From contig OZ252020.1 in assembly GCA_965247505.1 (NCBI GenBank), forward strand, positions 4,340,001 to 4,404,000: DNA of 64,000 nucleotides, in the 5' to 3' direction. Made by a program: the position numbers and the translations under genes. This document shows positions 51,857 through 60,313 of the stretch, piece after piece (the first letter of the stretch is position 1; every line of letters starts with the position of its first letter). The DNA is from CAIYRG01 sp965247505 (GTDB taxonomy: Bacteria; Pseudomonadota; Alphaproteobacteria; Micropepsales; Micropepsaceae). Below the pieces are notes generated by a model. The model was not told the DNA's origin, ran no database searches, and saw nothing but the letters and a program-made list of their open reading frames with translations.

Positions 51857-52060
51857 ATGTTCCAGAAACTTCTCTATCCTGCATTGTCCCGCCGCCTCGA
51901 TGACCCGATTGGAAATCGCATCCGGCCCGAACTTAGTCGCCGTCCCTGCATGGCATGCAACGGTATGTTTCAGCCGCGCGTTCTGCATCGCAGGATTTGT
52001 CGGAGCTGTTTCGTGCTGCACGTCACAGGCCGGGCACCGTTTCGAGGTGGAGTGTGTTGA
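51857..52060 (+). CDS. Small Zn-ribbon-like protein 2 of 4
   Basis: 67 residues, MFQKLLYPALSRRLDDPIGN then RPCMACNGMFQPRVLHRRIC and RSC: two CxxC pairs 15 residues apart. ATG 51857 lies close to the previous stop; an earlier in-frame ATG at 51839 overlaps it by 4 bp. Confidence 0.55.
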   Translation: MFQKLLYPALSRRLDDPIGNRIRPELSRRPCMACNGMFQPRVLHRRICRSCFVLHVTGRAPFRGGVC

Positions 52061-52071
52061 CGGTTACGCGC

Positions 52072-52218
52072 ATGCCGCGCGGCAAGGCTGACCCCATTCT
52101 CAATAAGCCACCGCGTCCATGTGCGAGTTGCGGTAAGACGTGCACACCTTCCCAGCGGCGGGCACGTCTTTGCTCCCGGTGTTTCTATGGGCACGCGGCA
52201 AGCGGATTTGATCTGTGA
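52072..52218 (+). CDS. Small Zn-ribbon-like protein 3 of 4
   Basis: 48 residues, MPRGKADPILNKPPRPCASC then GKTCTPSQRRARLCSRCFYG. Again two CxxC pairs with nearly the same spacing as its neighbour. A GTG at 52054, overlapping the previous stop, is an alternative start. Confidence 0.55.
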   Translation: MPRGKADPILNKPPRPCASCGKTCTPSQRRARLCSRCFYGHAASGFDL

Positions 52219-52225
52219 GGCGCAT

Positions 52226-52408
52226 ATGGGACGCCGTTCGAGGTTTGGCTCCATCGAACGCACTGTGAGGGCGTGGCGATTGCGCCAGGAAAAATTCACG
52301 CACGTTGAAATTTGTTCGCGCTGCGGTGCGCTCGCCTACATGAGCGCGACCCGGCGCATTGTCTGCAATGACTGTTTCGAGCGTCAGAGAACTGGAGCGC
52401 TCGAATGA
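52226..52408 (+). CDS. Small Zn-ribbon-like protein 4 of 4
   Basis: 60 residues, MGRRSRFGSIERTVRAWRLR, then ICSRCGALAYMSATRRIVCN and DCFERQ. GAGGCG before the ATG. Stop overlaps the next gene by 4 bp. Confidence 0.6.
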   Translation: MGRRSRFGSIERTVRAWRLRQEKFTHVEICSRCGALAYMSATRRIVCNDCFERQRTGALE

Positions 52409-52665
52409 CCGCTGCAAAACGCGCTCTCACGAATCACCCGGCTGGCCGACAACAATTCGCGCCTGAGAGGCCGTTTCAAACCGGCAAATCGCTATTCAAC
52501 AAGCGATTCGGCAAATCTCAATTATCGAGGTCGTCCAATCGAGGCGCGGATCGGCGCGGGCCTGGCCGTCGAGCACACCTTGTTTGTATCTCTAGAAACA
52601 AACACTGGGCATGGTGCGGCGTGCCTCGCCAAACACCCTCAAAATGGGCCACAGAGCGCCGCTGA
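52405..52665 (+). CDS. Hypothetical basic protein
   Basis: 86 residues, MTAAKRALTNHPAGRQQFAP, rich in Arg/Lys, overlapping the upstream gene by ATGA. No domain recognised; may be the 3' end of the capsid-downstream operon. Confidence 0.45.
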   Translation: MTAAKRALTNHPAGRQQFAPERPFQTGKSLFNKRFGKSQLSRSSNRGADRRGPGRRAHLVCISRNKHWAWCGVPRQTPSKWATERR

Positions 52666-52802
52666 CAGGGGCTTAGAGCTGGCGGTCCGGTGGAGAGTTG
52701 AGAGTTAGATCGTCGTGAGTCCTGGCGGATGGTAGGAAGGCCGCCGCCGTCTTCTCGTAGAAATCACTCGCGTACAATCCCGATTGACTGAACTATTGCA
52801 GT

Positions 52803-52895
52803 GACCGCCCTGGCCGAAGGGTGTCAACTTGCAACCTGACGGTTCTGAATTGTAGGTCTTGCAGGTCCGATCCAGTTAGGCTGAAAATGCCCATT
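52803..52895 (+). mobile_element. IS6 right-end remnant
   Basis: Encodes the last transposase codons (ALAEGCQLAT then TGA, compare ALAEWRQLAA at 32890) and the terminal stretch ...AGTTAGGCTGAAAATGCCC. The 5' part is absent. Confidence 0.7.
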
Positions 52896-54028
52896 CCGGC
52901 ATTGACCCGGGCGAGAGGGCCGTGCTGTTCGACGTTGAGAGTGCGAAGTGTCATCCGGGAGGTTGGATTGCACATTTTCATCGATGAATCTGGGACCTTT
53001 GTACCGGATGTACATGGCCATAGTATTTCTGCGGTTGGAGCTCTCGTAATCCCCAGCAGTGCCACGAAGGACTTCAAAAAGCTTTACGGGCCTCTGAGGA
53101 GTCGTTTGCCCAAGACGAAGGATGAGGTCAAGGGCCGGACTCTATCGGAAGGAGAGGTCGTCGAGGTTGTAGGGCTGTTGCGAAGGGTCGGTGCGTTGTT
53201 CGAGGTCGTAGCGGTCGACATGGGAATGCACTCCAAGGAGGATCTGGTCCGTCACAAGTCAGGGCAGGCAGAGGCGATAACGGTCCATCTGACTTCAGAT
53301 CATCATCCCAATCTGGTGAAACAGGTATGAGAGCTGCGTCGGCAATTGGAAGACATGCCGCTTCAGCTCTACGTGCAATCCGTGGCGATGGGAGAATTGG
53401 TGTATCAGACGCTCAAACACGCCGATACCTATTATGCCTTTCGCAAACCACGCGAGTTGGGAGAGTATCACTGGAGGATCGATGGCAAAGACCGGCTGGG
53501 AATATGCCCATGGGAGAAATGGTAGTCTACCGTAGTTAAGTCGATGCTGGAATCGCACACATTTCGGGAACCGCTTATTATTGCGGAAGGAGGCAACTAC
53601 CGCTGGCAAGAACGGTTCAGAAAACGACCTAGCGATTACAAACTAAGGTTTGCCAAGGATACTCAGAAGGACGAGTTTTACGATCTGCGGATGGTAATGA
53701 CAGAGGATTTACGGTTTTCCTCTGACCCGGAATTCGGTCTCGAGGCAGTAGACATAGTTACGAATACAATCAGGCGGTCCTTGTCAGGTAATTTTTCTCG
53801 AGCAGGGTGGGTGGCGATACCGCAGCTGATGATTCACAGAGACTCCCATTACATCAAACTGATATTGGACCCATCCAGGAAAAGTGGAGGCGCCCTACAC
53901 CGTTTGCATTGCTTCTGCCTCGAATTTGACGGGGCTTGTGAAGTCCCGCGTCGAGTGCCGACGGACTGGATTATAGAACCCGTCGATGTATGGACTTGTC
54001 CCGGTTTGATTCCGGATCCGCTACTCAT

Positions 54029-54886
54029 TTAAGCGGCCTTTTGTTCGAAGGCCAAGGGGCTTTTACCTCCCAAAGCTGAATGGCGTCTGCGCAGATTGTA
54101 CAAGCCGTTGATGTACTGAAAGAGCGCGCCCTCGACCCCTCTTCTGGTGTACCAGGTTTGGCGCCAGATCAGTTCAGCCTTTAGCGTTTTGAAGAAGGTC
54201 TCGACCACCGCATTGTCGTAGCAGTCGCCTTTGCCGCTCATTGAGACTTTGAAGCCGTGTTGACGCAATCGCTTCTGATAGTCGTGCGAACAATACTGGC
54301 TGCCCCGATCCGTATGATGAGTGCATCCTGGTGGCGGCTTGCGAAGGGCCACCGCCATATCCAAAGCTCTAATTGCCAGATCACGCTTGAGCCGGTTGCT
54401 GACAGCCCAGCCGATGACACGACGCGAATGAAGGTCCAGCATCACGGCGAGATATAACCACCCCTCGCGCGTCCAGATGTAGCTGATATCACCTGCCCAT
54501 TTCTGGTTTGGCAGGGTGGCTGTGAAGTCACGGTTCAGCAGGTTCGGTGCAATGTTGAAACGATGATTGCTGTCTGTTGTCGCCTTGTATTTACGGGTTC
54601 TGACAACGGATATACCGTTTTCACGCATCAAACGCCCAACACGACGATGACCGACGTTCAAGCCCAGCTCTTTCAATTCCTCCGTCATACGCGGACGTCC
54701 GTAACTGCCAAGACTCAAACGGTGTTGCTCTCTGATATGGGCCAACAGAACCAGATCGTTACGCTGACGCTGGCTGATTGGACGGCTGCGCCAGGCCCGA
54801 TAACCACGCGACGTGACATCCATTATCTGGCAAAGTCGTTCGACAGGGACCTGGTGGCGGTGTTCGTCAACGAAGGCAAATCTCAT
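54029..54886 (-). CDS. IS3-family transposase OrfB (IS3-D)
   Basis: 285 residues, MRFAFVDEHRHQVPVERLCQ, with DDE core WAGDISYIWTREGWLYLAV, THHTDRGSQYCSHDYQ and KGDCYDNAVVETFFKTLKAE. Complete; overlaps orfA by 4 bp. Confidence 0.92.
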   Translation of the reverse strand: MRFAFVDEHRHQVPVERLCQIMDVTSRGYRAWRSRPISQRQRNDLVLLAHIREQHRLSLGSYGRPRMTEELKELGLNVGHRRVGRLMRENGISVVRTRKYKATTDSNHRFNIAPNLLNRDFTATLPNQKWAGDISYIWTREGWLYLAVMLDLHSRRVIGWAVSNRLKRDLAIRALDMAVALRKPPPGCTHHTDRGSQYCSHDYQKRLRQHGFKVSMSGKGDCYDNAVVETFFKTLKAELIWRQTWYTRRGVEGALFQYINGLYNLRRRHSALGGKSPLAFEQKAA

Positions 54887-55188
54887 TTGCTTTGCTCCGC
54901 GAAGAACACTGTTGCCCTTTTTAACAGATCCCTCTCCTCCTTGAGGAGGCGAACTTCTCTGCGCAGGCGCTCATTCTCCTTCGCCAGATCCTCTTGTGGG
55001 GCCGACGACAGCTCATCTTGCTTCATCGACTGAACCCAATTGCTCAATGTCGAAAAGCCAATGCCTAAATCTGATGCAATCTGTTTGCGGGTAAGTCCGC
55101 TCGTCTGCGCAATGCGAACCGCCTCACGCCTGAATTCTTCGCTGTGTCTGTGTCCCATGATGATTCTCCTTGTTGGTAAAATATCCAA
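54883..55188 (-). CDS. IS3-family OrfA (IS3-D)
   Basis: 101 residues, helix-turn-helix SEEFRREAVRIAQTSGLTRK and GIGFSTLSNWVQSM, then coiled coil KENERLRREVRLLKEERDLL. Confidence 0.92.
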   Translation of the reverse strand: MDILPTRRIIMGHRHSEEFRREAVRIAQTSGLTRKQIASDLGIGFSTLSNWVQSMKQDELSSAPQEDLAKENERLRREVRLLKEERDLLKRATVFFAEQSK

Positions 55189-55221
55189 TCAAGGACCCGG
55201 AACAAATGTGAGACATGTCCA

Positions 55222-56001
55222 GTATCCGGCTATGGCAGTTTCAGCTTGGCTTCTTGACATGAACACAGTCCTCCAGATCAGTTCTGACTTGATGGTTTTG
55301 AAGAAGGTCTCGACGACGGCGTTATCATAGCAATTTCCCTTACCGCTCATTGAGGCGAGGAAACCGAGTTCACCGAGGCGCGCCTGGTATGCGTCTGAGC
55401 AGTACTGGCTTCCCCGATCGCTATGGTGGATCACACCGGCGCCAGGTTGGCGCAGCCCGATAGCACGGTTAAGCGCCCTGAGCGGCAGGTCGCTGGTCAT
55501 GCGAGCGCCCACGGCCCAGCCGATGACGCGCCGGGAGTAGAGGTCGAGCATGACGGCCAGGTACAGCCAGCCCTGTGCCGTCCAGATATAGCTGATGTCG
55601 GCAGCCCATTTCTCGTTGGGTGCCTCGGCGGAGAAGTTCTGGTCGAGAAGGTTCGATGCGACGGCCTTGTTGTGCTGGCTGTCCGTCGTCTTTTTGAACT
55701 TCTGTTTCCGTTTTGGAGACAACCCATTTCCCCGCATCAGCCGAGCCACCCTATGGCGTCCAACCTCGATCCCATTCTCGGCAAGCTCGTGATGGACCCG
55801 CTCTGCACCGTAGCTCTCGCGGCTGCGCCGAAAGGCTGCCCGGACATGGGCGAGTAGAACCATGTCATCGAGCTGTCGCTGGCTTGGGCCGCGATTGCAC
55901 CAAGCGTAGAAGCCTGAGACGCTGACCTGCAGCAGTCTGCACAGGCGGAATATCGGCATCGCCAACCCGGCCCTCTCCGCGTCGATGAACCGGAACCTCA
56001 T
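55222..56001 (-). pseudogene. IS3-B copy 2 orfB, interrupted by IS3-D
   Basis: The first 260 codons match the intact copy (30979-31851), including all three catalytic acidic residues, up to AETAIAGY at the GTA junction. The last 30 codons lie across IS3-D at about 53895-53991 and are frameshifted. The DDE core could still be translated as a fusion with 11 foreign residues. Confidence 0.88.
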
Positions 56002-56300
56002 CGACTTTCCCTGGCGAAGAAGGCCAGCGCTTTTTTTAGGAGATCACGTTCCTGACGGGCCAGATCACGCTCTCGGCGTAGGCGGGTAGTCTCCTTCGCT
56101 GCATCCTCATGCGGACCGGAAAGCAAATCCTCCTCACGCAATTCTGCGACCCAGCGGCCGAGCGCGCTGACGCTGATCCCAAGATCTCCTGCTATCTGCC
56201 GCTGCCTGCGCCCGCTCGTCTGTAAAAGACGGACGGCTTCTTCCTTGAAGGCCCGATCAAACCGCCGGCCCTTGTTCCCATTCTGCTTCGACATTTGCAC
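55998..56300 (-). CDS. IS3-family OrfA (IS3-B copy 2)
   Basis: 100 residues, identical to the copy at 31848-32150 except Thr for Ile in KETTRLRRERD and Ala for Thr in KKALAFFARESR. Confidence 0.88.
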   Translation of the reverse strand: MQMSKQNGNKGRRFDRAFKEEAVRLLQTSGRRQRQIAGDLGISVSALGRWVAELREEDLLSGPHEDAAKETTRLRRERDLARQERDLLKKALAFFARESR

Positions 56301-56509
56301 CTCCTGCGATCAAAATCCTATCGCAGGACGTCTCCACTTTCGTCAGCAGGGTCCATATCGCTCTCTCGGAAAAGTGCGTCTTCAAATCGCATTCCGTATG
56401 CGAAGGTGATGGACGATTTTCGTCATGGCGGGAGAGCAATGTTTCCTGAGCGGTATTTCGAGCAATGACAAGCGCTCGAAAGTGCGCCAGCCCTGAGCTG
56501 TCATGATAG

Positions 56510-56666
56510 GGGCATTGTCGGAGTAAACCGGCTTGAGCCACCCAGCGAGGCTCCCTAGTCTCTTAGACTGCAGAGTTCCTTCCGTTATTTCAACAGTTCA
56601 CCCGAGGTAATCCGCCTCGCGGTGATGATGTATATTTGGTTTCCGTTATCGCTGCGGCAGGTCGAC
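56510..56666 (+). mobile_element. IS6 left-end remnant cut by IS21
   Basis: GGGCATTGTCGGAGTAAACC terminus followed by transposase N-terminal codons (FRYFNSSPEVIRLAVMM then YIWFPLSLRQVD) up to the IS21 start at 56667. Confidence 0.75.
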
Positions 56667-56842
56667 TGTCAACGGCGGAGCAAAACTAGTCCACTTAACG
56701 TTATGCGGTACGCGGTGTTGGGGGGGTGTCCCGGTAGTCCATAGGAGGGACCCGCGCTGCTTCGAGTAGCGCTTGCGTTACGCGGAGCGAAGCAGCGTGG
56801 GAGGTTCCTGTGGACCCACCGGGTCAACCATTGCACCGGCGG

Positions 56843-57613
56843 TTAAGCAGGTATTTTTGGGGATTTCCGCCGTTTTTGGCTTTGGTTGAGACGATAGCTC
56901 TCGCCGTTCATTTCCAGGATATGGACATGGTGGGTGAGGCGGTCCAGCAAAGCCCCGGTCAAGCGTTCCGAGCCGAATATCTCCGTCCACTCATCGAACG
57001 GCAAGTTGGAGGTCACCAGGATCGAGCCCCGCTCGTAGCGCTGGCTGAAGACTTCGAACAGCAGCTCGGCGCCGGTCTTCGAGAGCGGCACGAAGCCGAG
57101 TTCGTCGATGATCAGAAGGTGATGCTTTGCCAGTTGCTTCTGCAGGCGCAACAGGCGTTTTTCATCCCTGGCCTCCATCAGTTCATGAACCAGGGCAGCG
57201 GCCGTGAGGAAGCCGACGGAGAGCCCCTTTTGGCAGGCCGCCAGACCGAGACCGAGGGCGATATGGGTCTTGCCGGTGCCTGAGTTGCCGAGCGCGATGA
57301 TATTCTCACGACGCTCGACGTATTCGCATCGCGCCAACTCCAGAACCAGCATCTTGTTGAGCGATGCGATGGCCTTGAAGTCGAAGCTGTCGAGGCTTTT
57401 GACGGCGGGGAACCTGGCCTGTCTGATCCGCCGCTCGACCATGCGGCGCTCACGGTCGATCAGTTCCAACTCGGTCAGACGGACAAGATACCGCACATGG
57501 TCGGCGCCCTCGGTGGCGCATTGGCGGGCCAGCTTGTCGTATTCGCGCAGGAACGTCGGCAGTTTCAGGGTCTTGAGGTGATGGGCCAGTAACACTTGCG
57601 GCGTATCGGTCAT
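56843..57613 (-). CDS. istB: IS21 helper ATPase IstB
   Basis: 256 residues, MTDTPQVLLAHHLKTLKLPT, with Walker A GNSGTGKTHIA, Walker B HHLLIIDELGFVPLS and sensor VTSNLPFDEW. AAA+ regulator related to DnaC, stimulating IstA. ATG overlaps the istA stop by 4 bp. Intact. Confidence 0.93.
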   Translation of the reverse strand: MTDTPQVLLAHHLKTLKLPTFLREYDKLARQCATEGADHVRYLVRLTELELIDRERRMVERRIRQARFPAVKSLDSFDFKAIASLNKMLVLELARCEYVERRENIIALGNSGTGKTHIALGLGLAACQKGLSVGFLTAAALVHELMEARDEKRLLRLQKQLAKHHLLIIDELGFVPLSKTGAELLFEVFSQRYERGSILVTSNLPFDEWTEIFGSERLTGALLDRLTHHVHILEMNGESYRLNQSQKRRKSPKIPA

Positions 57614-59112
57614 GACGCGCCTCCACCCAACAAGCTCATATAACTGGCGGCGGCCGTGGTCGCCACGTTGGCCCGAGGCAGGTAGGGATAGATATCCAGG
57701 TCGAGTTTGGGCGGGCGTCGCTCGATACGGCACAGCACAAGGTGTTTGACGGCGTCGTAGCCGATCGCACCCAGGCGCAGGGCGTCCTTCACCGCGCCGT
57801 GAAGCACCTCGAGATCGAAGGTCTCCAGAAGCCGAAGGACCTGGACGTATTCCCGCTTGCCGGCCTTGCCCATGCGCGCCTCCAGGAGACGGCGCAGGGT
57901 TGGGAAGGCATCAGGCAGTTCCCATCCGGCTAGCGGCGCGGCCTGATCCAGGGCACCGATCTTGTGCTCCAGCAAAGGCAGGTAGTGGATCGGATCGAAG
58001 ACCATATCTTCCCGGTCGTAGGAACGGGGGTGTCGGGCAATGATCCCGGTGCCGCAACCGATAACCACCTCGTGGACATAGCCACGGATCCAGACTTCCT
58101 GATGGCCGTAGGCGACGGGCACGGAATAGTCATTCGTCCGGTAGCGCACCAGGGACAGCGAGTTGACCCGCGTGCCCTGCTTGTCGCACGCGTCGAACGG
58201 TGCCGGCAGTGGCCTCTTCAACGCTTCGCGGTCACGCACAAACCGTTCGCCGATGCTCTCGCGGTGGCCGCGCAGGACGTTGCCTTGCCGGTTGCGGCAT
58301 TGCTCTTCCAGGTGGCCATTGAAGGCGTCCCAGCTCGCGAACCGGGGAAGCGGCGTCATGAAGTTCCGCCGGGCATAGCCGACCACCCCCTCCACATTGC
58401 CTTTGTCGTTACCCTTGCCGGGACGGCCGTAGCGGTCCTCGAAGAGGTAATGGGACTACAGCCCGCTGAACGCCCGCGTTCGTTGCCGCGTGCCATCTGA
58501 CAAGATGCGCGACACCAGACACTTGTCGTTGTCGTAAAGAATCGATTGGGGAACGCCGCCGAAAAAAACAAAGGCTCTGTTGTGCCCGTCCAGCCAGGCC
58601 TCCGTCGCCGCCGCCGGGTAAGGCCGCAACGAAGCAGGCATCGCTGTGGGGAAGTGTCATGACGAAAAAATGCGCCCGATACTTGACGCCGGCGATGATC
58701 GCATCCGCCTCGCCAAAGTCCGCTTGAGCATGGCCCGGAGGATGTGACAACGGCACAAACATCTCACGCCGACGAAGGCGCCGTTCCCGAACGTAATCCT
58801 TCACGACGGTCTCTTTGCCCGTGAAGCCATGTTCGTCGCGAAGGCGCTCGAATATACGCTTCGCCGTGTGGTGCTGCTTACGGTGAACCGTTCGGTCCTC
58901 CTCCAGAATACGGTCGATGATATCCGTGAAGGGGGCCAGTTTCGGGCGTTTCGGTGGCTGGCGTCGCCGATATCCCGGCGGTTCCGAATGCCGCAGCATC
59001 TTCCTCACCGTCTCGCGCGCAATGCCAAACCGACTTGCCGCCTCTCGCTGGCTCAGACCATCAACATGGCAGGCCAGCCGAACGCGCAGATATATAGGTC
59101 CACGGTGTACAT
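57610..59112 (-). pseudogene. istA: IS21 transposase IstA with two frameshifts and a stop
   Basis: ATG at 59112 gives MYTVDLYI, after which a shift at a TATATAT run is needed to reach VRLACHVDGLSQREAASRFG. A second shift near 58620 falls between HSDACFVA and YPAAATEAWLDGHN. A TAG at 58456-58458 interrupts FSGL-SHYLFEDRYGRPGKG, where Gln (CAG) is usual. The DDE residues (HAQADFGEAD; SILYDNDKCL; NDKGNVEGVV) are all recognisable, so decay is recent. Confidence 0.88.
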
Positions 59113-59306
59113 CCTCCCGCCTTCCATCTCAAAAAAGATCGAAGGCTACAGGTGGCAGAGTTTTACTCCGCCCGCGGCAGGGAAATCCCGCCGCTTCCGT
59201 GGACTAATTTGTCACCGCCATTCTCAGGTCAGCCTAACCACTGTCCTTGTTACGAGATCCATTTGCCCGCCGTCTTCAGTGTTTCAGTAACGACGACCCG
59301 GCATCT

Positions 59307-59645
59307 TCAACCCTTGAGGCGGTTAAACGTCCTTATCACCAGCACGGTTACGACACCGGCATAAAGAGCGACACTGACCTGATCGAGGATGCCGTCCAGA
59401 GGGACACCAATCTCCGGGATGTGTCCCAGCACATCCGCGCCTGAGGCCGCGCCGACCGCAATAGTAACAGCTAAGTAGGCTGTCGCGTCCTCAGCGTTAA
59501 TCGCCACGGCCGCGTACGCCAAGCCCAGAATAACCAGCGCCAGCGGCACAATCCCCTCAGGAACCATGTCGCCCGCAAGGGCCTGCACAACCGCCAAAAC
59601 AACTATCAGGACAATAATGATTTTGGTTACCAATACCTTATTCAT
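59307..59645 (-). CDS. Small integral membrane protein of island 2
   Basis: 112 residues with about four hydrophobic segments: MNKVLVTKIIIVLIVVLAVV, IVPLALVILGLAYAAVAI, YLAVTIAVGAASG and VALYAGVVTVLVI. I chose ATG 59645 because GGAG lies 7 nt upstream. The only intact cargo gene near the distal end of island 2. Function unknown. Confidence 0.65.
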   Translation of the reverse strand: MNKVLVTKIIIVLIVVLAVVQALAGDMVPEGIVPLALVILGLAYAAVAINAEDATAYLAVTIAVGAASGADVLGHIPEIGVPLDGILDQVSVALYAGVVTVLVIRTFNRLKG

Positions 59646-59884
59646 TGCCATCTCCTACGATTTTTTGACTTTGGCAGAATGGGAAGACTGCCAGGGGTCT
59701 GCCACCACCGTCAAGCCGTTTTGGTACCGGACTTGCGCCCGCCACATGCCGCGATTTGATCGACCAGCCCGAGTTGTCAGAGGAACGAGAACAGGTTCCT
59801 CTCCAAGACAGCCTCTAACAAACCGCTTGTATCGATTCGGGTAAGTGTGCCTCCTCCCCACGTCCACAGATCGTCGGTACAACA

Positions 59885-59904
59885 TGTGACCCCATTTGTG
59901 ACCC
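59885..59904. promoter_or_regulatory. Candidate integrase arm-type sites (right end)
   Basis: TGTGACCC at 59885 and 59897, 12 bp apart, the mirror of the pair at 45943/45955 beside the integrase gene; 48 bp from the attachment repeat. Confidence 0.6.
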
Positions 59905-59951
59905 AAGCTAATTTAGCAATGCAGAAAATATTGCTAACTCATTGAATTAAT

Positions 59952-59996
59952 TGGTCGGGGCGGCGTGATTCGAACACGCGACCCCCTGCTCCCAAA
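59952..59996. repeat. Island 2 attachment repeat (right copy, in tRNA-Pro)
   Basis: The 3' 45 nt of tRNA-Pro(TGG), identical to 45701-45745. Confidence 0.95.
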
Positions 59997-60028
59997 GCAG
60001 GTGCGCTACCAGGCTGCGCCACGCCCCG
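59952..60028 (-). tRNA. tRNA-Pro (anticodon TGG)
   Basis: 77 nt. Acceptor CGGGGCG pairs with CGCCCCG, discriminator A and encoded CCA; anticodon loop TTTGGGA with TGG; T-arm GCGTGTTCGAATCACGC. The intact gene is kept on this side of the island, whose integration duplicated its 3' part. Confidence 0.95.
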
Positions 60029-60150
60029 GCGACAGGCGACGCTGGATACACGTTTGCGCCCGCCCCTTCAAGAAGCGGGGGATTTGCTAGGGGTGAGAGT
60101 AGTAAAAAGTCCGTCAAAGCATCATTCGGCTAGATTAAACCGCCAAAAAA

Positions 60151-60299
60151 CTGTCATCCCGGACACGTAGAGCAGCGAAGTGATCCGGGACCAACCGTGT
60201 CTTGGTCGCCGTGGGTCCCGGGTCTTGCGCCCCCCGCGCTTTGCGCGGAAACCAATAAATGTGCGGCGACACCGCACGGGCGCCCGCCCGGGATGACAA
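60151..60299. repeat. Palindromic intergenic repeat (CTGTCATCCCGG / CCGGGATGACA)
   Basis: CTGTCATCCCGG at the left pairs with CCGGGATGACA at the right; inside are GATCCGGGACC and GGTCCCGGGTC and a CGCGCTTTGCGCG hairpin. This looks like an interspersed palindromic element as scattered through many alphaproteobacterial genomes. It is non-coding and may act at the 3' end of the gene at 60314. Confidence 0.7.
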
Positions 60300-60313
60300 A
60301 AAAGTGAACGTTT

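Larger units (their letters stand above)
53992..55221 (-). mobile_element. IS3-D, complete (1230 bp), nested in IS3-B
   Basis: Ends TGGACTTGTCCCGG and ...CATGTCCA. An exact GTA duplication (53989-53991 and 55222-55224) is proved by comparison with the uninterrupted copy, where a single GTA lies at 31072-31074. Carries intact orfA and orfB, so it is the most recent insertion here. Confidence 0.95.
53866..56355 (-). mobile_element. IS3-B copy 2, itself interrupted by IS3-D
   Basis: Same ends as 30950-32205 and nearly identical sequence, flanked by a 3-bp TAT duplication (53863-53865 and 56356-56358). IS3-D sits inside orfB. A one-base insertion (TTGTGGAAG for TTGTGAAG near 53940) also frameshifts the orfB tail. 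Confidence 0.92.
52968..56468 (+). pseudogene. DUF3800 gene with two stops, split by nested IS3 elements
   Basis: TTG start at 52968 after GGGAGG, then LHIFIDESGTFVPDVHGHSI and SAVGALVIP, the DUF3800 signature (RNase H-like fold, acidic IDESG motif). In-frame TGA at 53328-53330 and TAG at 53523-53525 both sit where Trp (TGG) is plausible. The frame resumes with GLEAVDIVTNTIRRSLSGNF. The IS3-B insertion at 53866 separates the last 36 codons, which continue at 56359 (SRKSASSNRIPYAKVMDDFR) to TGA 56468. Joining the two sides over one TAT gives one frame, so the gene was intact when the IS arrived. Confidence 0.8.
56667..59226 (-). mobile_element. IS21-family element (2560 bp)
   Basis: Ends TGTCAACGGCGG (56667) and the inverted CCGCCATTCTCA (59226), with internal repeats of the end sequence (AGTCCACT near each end). 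Encodes istA and istB on the minus strand. Its left 134 bp are duplicated at 36735. istA is broken, so the element is probably immobile. Confidence 0.88.

Noticed and set aside
53544..54032. Plus-strand frame running from DUF3800 through the IS3 ends
   Set aside because: The last third is read-through into IS3-B and IS3-D; only the part to 53865 belongs to the DUF3800 gene.
56257..56541. 94-codon minus-strand frame across the IS3-B right end
   Set aside because: It straddles the IS boundary; the plus strand here is the true C terminus of the DUF3800 gene.
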